Positions 7,080 to 11,903 of a stretch of 38,910 nucleotides of DNA are shown here, one piece after another. Every line of letters starts with the position of its first letter. Positions within the stretch are counted from its first letter, which is position 1. Source of the DNA: a virus; IMG/VR virus record IMGVR_UViG_3300044635_000400, positions 1-38,910 of that record. One strand, 5' to 3'. The position numbers were made by a program, and so were the translations under genes. Under the pieces are notes generated by a model that saw only the letters and a list, made by a program, of their open reading frames with translations, was not told where the DNA came from and ran no database searches.

Positions 7080-7205
7080 TGCTCGACGCGTTCTGGCTTT
7101 GTTCTATAGTGTAGATTCTGGGTTGGCCTTTCCCTTTACGTCAACGTCAACGTAACGAAAAAACATATTGCTGGCTGGCTATGCTGCGCTGCAACATAGG
7201 CGTTC

Positions 7206-7589
7206 TAGGCTATGCGATTGCAAGTCAGTTTGCGTAGGCGAGTGGAGCCGATTGCGTCCGGGGAAGGCGACCCTCAAACTGTATTAGTCAACTAAGTCTA
7301 GGTCATTTAGGCTATCGATTTGGGAGTCGTTCTCTAGAAAGTTATATTTTAACCATATAGGTTAATTATATACTTTTCTCAAACTGACTTAACATTCCAT
7401 AGCCTAGATAGCCTAGAATCCTCGGTGAAGCGCAGAAACCCTTGACTTTTTCCTAGGCAATTTAGGCTGTTTCCATAGCCTAACTTTTGACTATTTAGCC
7501 TATCTTTTCGCCTAACAATTTTCCCGCCAATTCCGCCGGATCAAAAATAGTCATTAGTTAGGCAAAAGTTAGGCTATCATTTTAGGCCA
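7206..7589. repeat. TAGGCTA/TAGCCTA site array
   Basis: Exact sites: TAGGCTA at 7206-7212, 7308-7314 and 7570-7576; the complement TAGCCTA at 7400-7406, 7409-7415, 7476-7482 and 7496-7502. One-base variants: TAGGCAA 7454-7460 and 7559-7565, TAGGCTG 7463-7469, TAGGCCA 7583-7589; also a half-site GCCTAAC at 7510-7516. Sites occur in both orientations and thicken toward the early promoter. This looks like an array for a repressor, activator or replication initiator. Confidence 0.75.
7349..7365. promoter_or_regulatory. TTAACC/GGTTAA operator-like inverted repeat
   Basis: TTAACC (7349-7354) and GGTTAA (7360-7365) flank ATATA in the most AT-rich part of the control region. The size fits a dimeric regulator site. 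It could also mark an easily melted DNA-unwinding segment beside the TAGGCTA array. Confidence 0.45.
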
Positions 7590-7602
7590 AATGACTATTT
7601 TT
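7543..7602. repeat. 13-bp perfect inverted repeat enclosing three TAGGC sites
   Basis: AAAAATAGTCATT at 7543-7555 is the exact reverse complement of AATGACTATTTTT at 7590-7602. The 34-base spacer holds TAGGCAA, TAGGCTA and TAGGCCA. It ends about 20 bases before the -35 of the early promoter, a position typical for an operator or an initiator-binding structure. A shorter relative of the arm (TTTTGACTATTTAG) lies at 7485-7498. Confidence 0.65.
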
Positions 7603-7621
7603 AGCGCAACACATTTTGTTG

Positions 7622-7650
7622 TTGACAGACTATGTTTGAGGGTAGATAAG
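7622..7650 (+). promoter_or_regulatory. Putative early promoter
   Basis: Consensus TTGACA (7622-7627), a 17-base spacer and GATAAG (7645-7650, 4/6 match to TATAAT). It would start transcription near 7657, giving a short leader with AGGAG at 7672-7676, nine bases before ATG 7686. GTTGTTGA (7618-7625) and TCAACAAC (7657-7664) form an inverted pair around it. Confidence 0.5.
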
Positions 7651-7685
7651 AGGGCATCAACAACGCAACATAGGAGTGAGAAACT

Positions 7686-8549
7686 ATGCTTCATTTTATC
7701 AATCAACCGTTCGCATATAATCATAAGAACGTCGACGCCGCGCTGGCATATGATATTTCCGGCTTGTCGCTGGATATCCAATTGCAGATATTAGGCGACG
7801 CGCATAATCGATCGTTGTTTAGCCGCTTCCCGGAAAAGCTTTTAGGGATCGATACAAACGCCAAAACAATTAAGGGCGAAAAATACGGCGTCAAAACGGC
7901 TATCCTTTATCTAATGCCAGCAATGCAAAGCGGCGTGCAATTGTGCGCTATGGCAAAAACAGCCGGTTGCGAAAAAGCTTGTCTATTCACCGCCGGTCGC
8001 GGCGCTATGTCTAATGTTATGCTTTCGCGCCTACGCAAAACGCTATACTTCAATCAGTACCGCGATCTATTCATGAACCAATTGCATAATGAATTGATCC
8101 GCGAACGCGCTAAAGCCGAACGTCAAGGATATAAGCTTATTGTGCGCCTAAACGGTACTAGCGACGTTCGTTGGGAAAATGTCGCTATCGGCTATTCTTA
8201 CGCTAACATTATGCAAGCTTTGCCCGATATCCAATTTTACGATTATACGAAAATAGCTAATCGCAAGCATATACCGGCTAATTATGATCTTACGTTTAGC
8301 TATAGCGGCGTGCCCGATTATGCGCCCTATGTCGCTAAAGCCGTCGCTAATGGCGAGCGGATCGCCGTTGTTTTTCGTGATCGCGCTATCGTTAACGCTA
8401 TGCTTGCCAATGGCGATACGTTTTTAGGCCTGCCAGTTGTGGACGGAGACGACACCGACATAAGGCATTTAGATCCTAAGGGTGTCGTTGTTGCGCTATA
8501 CGCTAAAGGCAAGGCACGCCGCGATCAATCCGGTTTCGTTGTAGGATAA
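7686..8549 (+). CDS. GP88-family (gene product 88) protein
   Basis: A 287-residue protein matching the phage family called 'gene product 88' as I remember it. Recognisable blocks are a cysteine segment C87-x7-C95-x3-C99 (CAMAKTAGCEKACLFTAGRG), RLNGTSDVRWENV near residue 154, IQFYDYTKI near residue 182 and YDLTFSYSGVP near residue 200. The three cysteines suggest a metal or Fe-S site, but the biochemical role of the family is not known to me. It is the first gene of the early operon, with AGGAG nine bases before ATG. Its codons are richer in A/T and in GATC than the late genes, suggesting separate ancestry. Confidence 0.8.
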   Translation: MLHFINQPFAYNHKNVDAALAYDISGLSLDIQLQILGDAHNRSLFSRFPEKLLGIDTNAKTIKGEKYGVKTAILYLMPAMQSGVQLCAMAKTAGCEKACLFTAGRGAMSNVMLSRLRKTLYFNQYRDLFMNQLHNELIRERAKAERQGYKLIVRLNGTSDVRWENVAIGYSYANIMQALPDIQFYDYTKIANRKHIPANYDLTFSYSGVPDYAPYVAKAVANGERIAVVFRDRAIVNAMLANGDTFLGLPVVDGDDTDIRHLDPKGVVVALYAKGKARRDQSGFVVG

Positions 8550-8561
8550 GGGGAAAGCATA

Positions 8562-8753
8562 ATGACTAAACAAATAACAAGCGATCTATTCCGCGCATAT
8601 ATCGATCTAGATAATGGCGAGACGCTAGCATGGCCCGGCTTAACATATAACCAAGCGCGCTGGCGCTATCATTGGATACAGCGCGAGCTTGTGCGATCGT
8701 TAACCGGCCCGCGCTGGAAAACGTACGGATACGAATTAGAGGGAAAAGCATAA
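8562..8753 (+). CDS. Small early protein, 63 aa
   Basis: ATG 8562 follows the junction GGGAAAGCATAATGA; an almost identical junction follows the gene. The protein (MTKQITSDLFRAYIDLDNGE, then Trp-rich LAWPGLTYNQARWRYHWIQR) ends LEGKA. It looks like a compact alpha/beta protein with an aromatic patch. No family recognised. The stop overlaps the next start by one base. Confidence 0.7.
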   Translation: MTKQITSDLFRAYIDLDNGETLAWPGLTYNQARWRYHWIQRELVRSLTGPRWKTYGYELEGKA

Positions 8754-8911
8754 TGAAAAGCTTCATAATCACCGACAACAATAAAGGCGCGCCATATAAC
8801 GCCGATAGCGTCAAGCACGCGATCCGTACGCATAATAGATTGCGTCAAAAGATAGGCAAACGGGAAGCGCAATTGATTCACGCGTTTCTGAAGGGGCACC
8901 AAAAGGATTGA
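8753..8911 (+). CDS. Small early protein, 52 aa
   Basis: ATG 8753 overlaps the preceding TAA (TAATG) and has GGGAAAAG upstream. The sequence starts MKSFIITDNNKGAPYNADSV and continues with a basic helix (HAIRTHNRLRQKIGKREAQL), ending HQKD. Basic and helical; function unknown. Confidence 0.65.
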   Translation: MKSFIITDNNKGAPYNADSVKHAIRTHNRLRQKIGKREAQLIHAFLKGHQKD

Positions 8912-8930
8912 TCGATTAGCACCATATTAG

Positions 8931-8952
8931 CCGCGCGATCGTTAGCGCGCGG
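8931..8952 (+). other. GC hairpin in early operon
   Basis: CCGCGCG (8931-8937) and CGCGCGG (8946-8952) form a perfect 7-bp stem around an 8-base loop. ATTAGC before it and GCTAAT at 8963-8968 could add a longer-range pairing. There is no T-run, so it is more likely an RNA-processing, attenuation or stability element than a terminator. Confidence 0.45.
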
Positions 8953-9000
8953 CGTTTATGGCGCTAATGCCAGCAACAGTACAGTAAAGGAAAGTAAACT

Positions 9001-9237
9001 ATGAACCGTACACTAGACGTGATCGCCCGCGATATAAGCCGCGACTGGCAGAAACCATATTTTGGCGCGGTGCCCTATCTTGACGCAATGCATAGCCTGC
9101 AGACAATCCGGGATAAGTACTATTTTGACACCGCCGAATCCGTCGTACGCTATTTTCTAGCTAATGCCACAACTTGGAAGGGCGACACTGCCCGCGCGAT
9201 CAAAGCCGAATTAAAAGCCATTTTAAAGGGCGCCTAG
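9001..9237 (+). CDS. Conserved small phage protein, 78 aa
   Basis: Begins MNRTLDVIARDISRDWQKPY followed by FGAVPYLDAM and DTAESVVRYFLANATTWKGD. I recall closely similar small proteins in many unrelated tailed phages, always annotated hypothetical. AAGGAAA lies at good distance before the ATG. It is likely a soluble helical early protein interacting with the host. No catalytic motif is visible. Confidence 0.85.
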   Translation: MNRTLDVIARDISRDWQKPYFGAVPYLDAMHSLQTIRDKYYFDTAESVVRYFLANATTWKGDTARAIKAELKAILKGA

Positions 9238-9240
9238 GCC

Positions 9241-9339
9241 ATGATCGCGCATTTAGCCCATATAGGCACCACCATAGCGTTTTTAGCCGTTCTAGCGGCG
9301 TCTGTAAGCGCAATCATCATCACATTGAGAGGAAACTAA
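9241..9339 (+). CDS. Tiny membrane protein, 32 aa
   Basis: ATG 9241 (AAGGG about 10 bases upstream) to TAA 9339. Almost the whole peptide is one hydrophobic segment (TIAFLAVLAASVSAIIITL) with a short polar N-terminus and RGN at the end. It fits exactly between its neighbours with three bases to the next start. Function unknown; an inner-membrane peptide is likely. Confidence 0.55.
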   Translation: MIAHLAHIGTTIAFLAVLAASVSAIIITLRGN

Positions 9340-9342
9340 CCA

Positions 9343-9585
9343 ATGACAAACGATCGAAACTATTTGCGTATGCTATCGGATAGCGGATTGATCGACGCCG
9401 CGCGCGCCGGTGACAACGATCTGGCCCTAGTACTAGCCGAACGCCTACGCGCCCTATTGGACGTTCAAACGCAATTGGAAACGGTAACCAATGAACGGGA
9501 CGAATTAAACGCTCGGTGCGATATCTGGAAACAGCAGGCGATCGAAGCAATGGACGAATTAGACGCCCTACGCGGCGTCAAATGA
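9343..9585 (+). CDS. Small coiled-coil early protein, 80 aa
   Basis: Starts MTNDRNYLRMLSDSGLIDAA and RAGDNDLALVLAERL, a motif found in many small phage proteins, followed by a heptad-like coiled coil (TQLETVTNERDELNARCDIW) to the C-terminus. AGGAAA precedes the start. Its stop overlaps a tiny downstream frame as ATGA. Probably an oligomeric adaptor or inhibitor; the target is unknown. Confidence 0.8.
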   Translation: MTNDRNYLRMLSDSGLIDAARAGDNDLALVLAERLRALLDVQTQLETVTNERDELNARCDIWKQQAIEAMDELDALRGVK

Positions 9586-9641
9586 TTGCGGTTATCGCTG
9601 GAGCCGCCCTATTCCTATTGACCCTATTATTAGAGGATTGA
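9582..9641 (+). CDS. Possible 19-aa membrane micropeptide
   Basis: ATG 9582 overlaps the upstream stop (ATGA). The peptide is one hydrophobic run (MIAVIAGAALFLLTLLLED). Translational coupling and fit to the gap support it. The absence of a clear ribosome-binding site and the very short length keep confidence low. Confidence 0.35.
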   Translation: MIAVIAGAALFLLTLLLED

Positions 9642-9644
9642 CCA

Positions 9645-9845
9645 ATGAACCATTATCAAATCGCAATCATTGCACTGCTGGCTCTGGAAGCCATAACACT
9701 GTTTGTCCTATGGATGACGCATCGTGACCGCCAAATTTGGCAAGCCATGTGGACAATGACAGCCGAAGAATTGCTATTCTGGAAGCGCAACGGCATCCTG
9801 CGCGATCCCTTGACGGGCAAATACCGCAAGCGGGACAAAAGCTAA
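9645..9845 (+). CDS. Small membrane protein, 66 aa
   Basis: An N-terminal transmembrane helix (IAIIALLALEAITLFVLWMT) is followed by a cytoplasmic-type basic region (FWKRNGILRDPLTGKYRKRD). GAGG precedes the ATG. The stop overlaps the next start (TAATG). No family recognised. Confidence 0.7.
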   Translation: MNHYQIAIIALLALEAITLFVLWMTHRDRQIWQAMWTMTAEELLFWKRNGILRDPLTGKYRKRDKS

Positions 9846-10186
9846 TGGATTACGCCATACGCAAGCAAATAAAGCACCTGTGCGGCTATATCAGCGACAA
9901 ATCCGCTGTGTTGCAGCACATCAACCGCGAACACAACCTACGCCTGACGCTGCGCGACATAGAGGATATAGACGAAGCCACATCGCGCCACCGCGCACGG
10001 CGGACAGACCTAGCCGCTATGATACCATCGCCGCTGATTGTGACGCACAAGCACAAGGGGCACGACCCGCTGGCCTTGGCACTGTTCAAATACCATGCAG
10101 CGCGGACGTTCGGCCCTGAACAAGCCTATTGGCTGGATAGGATGAACGACCGCAAGCCGAAGCCCACCACTACAATCGAACTGTAA
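9845..10186 (+). CDS. Basic early protein, 113 aa
   Basis: I chose ATG 9845, which overlaps the preceding stop, over the in-frame ATG 9737 that would lie inside the upstream gene. The N-terminal half resembles a small helix-turn-helix (IRKQIKHLCGYISDKSAVLQ, then LRLTLRDIEDIDEATSRHRA), followed by a central linker and a C-terminal PEQAYWLDRMNDR. It might be a DNA-binding regulator, but the match is visual only. From here rightward codon use shifts to CTG/GCC-rich, and GATC becomes rare. Confidence 0.65.
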   Translation: MDYAIRKQIKHLCGYISDKSAVLQHINREHNLRLTLRDIEDIDEATSRHRARRTDLAAMIPSPLIVTHKHKGHDPLALALFKYHAARTFGPEQAYWLDRMNDRKPKPTTTIEL

Positions 10187-10197
10187 AGGACAGACAC

Positions 10198-10347
10198 ATG
10201 ATTAAACCACAACAAGCCGCGCCTATGGGACGCAAACATCGCGTGTCATCCGACAGCGCATGGCCGCTGCGCGGACTGGACGGCAAGACATTCGCGGAAC
10301 GCCGCGCAGAACGCGAAAAGGAGCAAAGCAAATGCCTAGACCAATGA
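10198..10347 (+). CDS. Small basic protein, 49 aa
   Basis: ATG 10198 has AAAGGA upstream. The peptide is Arg/Lys-rich (GRKHRVSSDSAWPLRGLDGK, then AERRAEREKEQSKCLDQ). The last 16 bases overlap the next gene. The EQSK near its end is encoded by the ribosome-binding junction of the next gene. Confidence 0.55.
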   Translation: MIKPQQAAPMGRKHRVSSDSAWPLRGLDGKTFAERRAEREKEQSKCLDQ

Positions 10348-10517
10348 CATACCCAATCGGAACGCTGGCCGTAGGCGAGAGCGCCACCATGCCAGCCACC
10401 AAGAAGGGCGATGCCAAGCGCACCAGCCGCAACGTGAGCCAATACGGCATCCGCAACGGCAAAGCGTTCAAGTGCCGCACTGTGGGCGGCGTAACCTTCA
10501 TAACTAGATGGATGTAA
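10332..10517 (+). CDS. Small basic protein, 61 aa
   Basis: AGGAG-CAAAGCAA-ATG gives a near-ideal start. The protein (PIGTLAVGESATMPA, then KKGDAKRTSRNVSQYGIRNG, ending FKCRTVGGVTFITRWM) looks like a small beta-hairpin domain such as seen in phage-encoded nucleic-acid binders. Function unknown. Confidence 0.65.
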   Translation: MPRPMTYPIGTLAVGESATMPATKKGDAKRTSRNVSQYGIRNGKAFKCRTVGGVTFITRWM

Positions 10518-10521
10518 GCAA

Positions 10522-10788
10522 ATGAAAGCCACAGAACGCCAAGTGACACATGAAACGCTTGCTAAGTTAGGTATGCCGTATGCCCTTGTCTGCGAATATC
10601 GCGGCGGACACGACGCGCGCAAGTTTACGCTGTTTGACGGATTTAATACGCAGCATGAAGCCGAAAGCGAAGGCAGACGGATTGAAGCAGCTAAACCCTT
10701 CGCAGACGGCAACGGCGGGAAGCGCGGCTATACCGATTTGAAATGGCGTGTGGAAGTGCTGCACGACACAGAGGGGCAGAGCAAATGA
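10522..10788 (+). CDS. Small early protein, 88 aa
   Basis: Starts four bases after the preceding stop. It has a helix followed by alternating strands (YALVCEYRGGHDARKFTLFD, then GRRIEAAKPFADGNGG and WRVEVLHDTEGQSK). The repeated junction motif encodes its C-terminal GQSK. No family recognised. Confidence 0.65.
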   Translation: MKATERQVTHETLAKLGMPYALVCEYRGGHDARKFTLFDGFNTQHEAESEGRRIEAAKPFADGNGGKRGYTDLKWRVEVLHDTEGQSK

Positions 10789-11069
10789 CCGACAAAATAC
10801 CAGTCATGGTTCATCGCTTTCGATCAGTGCATCAGACGGCCCCTTGGCCGGCGCTTAGCGATGAGGACAAATTTATTGATGCGGATAAGATACGATACCG
10901 CATTGACCCTAAGACGGGCGAACCGCTGCGGGTGCTACCAGCCCACGCAGTCATATTGAACGATGACGGCTCAACAGGAACCGAACATTGGGATGAAGAC
11001 GGTAGACTTTACATGACCAGCTATCGAGCAGTCCCCTACCCTAAAGATTGGAAATCAAATGACCAATGA
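10785..11069 (+). CDS. Small early protein, 94 aa
   Basis: ATG 10785 follows AGGGG-CAGAGCAA and overlaps the upstream stop (ATGA). I prefer it to an upstream in-frame start at 10743, which lies inside the preceding gene. The acidic protein contains KIRYRIDPKTGEPLRVLPAH and EDGRLYMTSYRAVPYPKDW. Function unknown. Confidence 0.65.
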   Translation: MTDKIPVMVHRFRSVHQTAPWPALSDEDKFIDADKIRYRIDPKTGEPLRVLPAHAVILNDDGSTGTEHWDEDGRLYMTSYRAVPYPKDWKSNDQ

Positions 11070-11301
11070 CAAAGACAGCGAAGACGCACTGACTATCGCC
11101 TACTTGTTAGGCGTTAAGCACGGCAGAACTGAGCAGAACACACAGAACGATGCGAACATCATTGCAAACGAGCGCAAAGCTATCGCTGCTTGGCTGCGCG
11201 GTGACGTGCCAACGGATTATACGGACCCCGAATATGACATAGGCCGGAACCTTGCGGACGCGGTTGAACGCGGCGCGTATCTACAGGAACAAAGCAAATG
11301 A
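11059..11301 (+). CDS. Small early protein, 80 aa
   Basis: Overlaps the previous gene by 11 bases. An N-terminal helix (ALTIAYLLGVKHGRTEQNTQ) is followed by KAIAAWLRGDVPTDYTDPEY and an acidic end. It resembles many small phage proteins carrying 'YLLG..HG' helices, without known function. The end again carries QEQSK from the repeated junction. Confidence 0.7.
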   Translation: MTNDKDSEDALTIAYLLGVKHGRTEQNTQNDANIIANERKAIAAWLRGDVPTDYTDPEYDIGRNLADAVERGAYLQEQSK

Positions 11302-11444
11302 CCAACCCAATCCAAACTAAGCGTATTGAGATGGCTGATAAACGCAAGGGCAGAAGCTGCTTCTATTTTTCGGGGAGCAGGTCTGGCCGCATTTCGTGGG
11401 CTGACTGGTTTTATATACGGGAGAAACGAAATGACCGACTATGA
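11298..11444 (+). CDS. Small basic protein, 48 aa
   Basis: ATG 11298 follows AGGAA-CAAAGCAA and overlaps the previous stop. The peptide (MTNPIQTKRIEMADKRKGRS, then CFYFSGSRSGRISWADWFYI) is basic with aromatic residues, and it overlaps the next gene by 14 bases. The frame at 11326 that enters the next gene lacks a ribosome-binding site. Function unknown. Confidence 0.5.
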   Translation: MTNPIQTKRIEMADKRKGRSCFYFSGSRSGRISWADWFYIREKRNDRL

Positions 11445-11634
11445 TTATGATGATGACGATGATGAACTTGCCCTGCCCGAACGATATATCGAACGCGCAG
11501 GGGAAACCTTGGCCTACCGCCTGATGGAATATCTGGAGTTTCTTGGCGTGATAGGCAAGGACCATGTGTCTTACTTGCGCTACCCGCCCATCGAATTGAT
11601 CGAAGACGCTGAAAAGGCGCTGAAAGACGAATAA
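11431..11634 (+). CDS. Acidic early protein, 67 aa
   Basis: I chose ATG 11431 (GGGAGA about 6 bases upstream) over the longer frame from 11326. It opens with an Asp-rich stretch (TDYDYDDDDDELALPERYIE) and continues in helices (LAYRLMEYLEFLGVIGKDHV, PPIELIEDAEKALKDE). Acidic small proteins can mimic DNA and inhibit host enzymes; that idea here rests on charge alone. Confidence 0.65.
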   Translation: MTDYDYDDDDDELALPERYIERAGETLAYRLMEYLEFLGVIGKDHVSYLRYPPIELIEDAEKALKDE

Positions 11635-11635
11635 A

Positions 11636-11830
11636 ATGCCAATAGTAAAACGGACTAGCCGCATCTGGACGCCTGAAATGGACGCAGAGTTGATGAGTTA
11701 TTATGAACACGGCTTACGGCCAGCCTACATGGCGGAGCAAATGGGGCTAACGATTGCGTCCGTAGAAGGCCGATACCATAAATTAAAAAGGGCGGCGAAA
11801 GCAGACAATAAAAAGCCCCCTGCGGAGTGA
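11636..11830 (+). CDS. SANT/Myb-like small DNA-binding protein, 64 aa
   Basis: The core RIWTPEMDAELMSYYEHGLR, then AYMAEQMGLTIASVEGRYHK and LKRAAK has the W-(x)n-helix-turn-helix pattern of short SANT/Myb or GcrA-like domains, with a basic tail. It is the best regulator candidate in the genome and the last gene of the early operon. Its TGA lies in the loop of the terminator hairpin at 11813-11845. Confidence 0.65.
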   Translation: MPIVKRTSRIWTPEMDAELMSYYEHGLRPAYMAEQMGLTIASVEGRYHKLKRAAKADNKKPPAE

Positions 11831-11845
11831 GGACGCAGGGGGCTT
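11813..11845. terminator. Rho-independent terminator between converging operons
   Basis: AAGCCCCCTGCG (11813-11824) pairs perfectly with CGCAGGGGGCTT (11834-11845) around a 9-base loop. For minus-strand transcription the stem is followed by a TTTTATT tract, so it should end the replication operon. The plus side has only a weak T content, but the strong stem may also stop the early operon. Confidence 0.85.
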
Positions 11846-11903
11846 AAAAAGGTCAGCGGAGCATCACCGACCCTATCCATATATCATTGCAACCAAATGG
11901 TTG

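Larger units (their letters stand above)
6731..7685. other. Non-coding control region between divergent blocks
   Basis: About 955 bases without a convincing gene separate the minus-strand terminase operon from the plus-strand early operon. Short frames exist, but none has a ribosome-binding site or recognisable protein. Order from left: terminase promoter, A-rich repeat and GC stem, second A-rich repeat, third A-rich repeat, palindrome 7037-7049, C/G-tract 7060-7079, inverted TTACGT/ACGTAA at 7136-7155, TAGGCTA sites from 7206 to 7589, AT-rich stretch near 7330-7400, inverted repeat 7543-7602, early promoter 7622-7650. Such a concentration of elements suggests combined transcription control with replication-origin or packaging functions; which one is not shown by the sequence. 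Confidence 0.8.

Noticed and set aside
7101-7112. Second promoter at CTATAGTGT, which repeats the core of the terminase promoter
   Set aside because: The 9-base word recurs, but neither strand has a plausible -35 at 16-18 bases, so I treat it as a shared word only.
7201-7300. tRNA-like look of the stretch containing GATTGCAAGTC and GGAGCCG
   Set aside because: No acceptor stem closes it, and no T-loop GTTCRA with a matching stem is present. I found no tRNA anywhere in the window.
7559-7589. CRISPR-like spacing of TAGGC sites
   Set aside because: Units are only 7 bases long, occur in both orientations and have irregular gaps of 2 to about 95 bases; no cas genes are nearby.
11326-11430. Extended start of the acidic 67-residue protein
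   Set aside because: The extra 35 residues overlap a better-supported gene in another frame and lack a ribosome-binding site, whereas ATG 11431 has GGGAGA in front.
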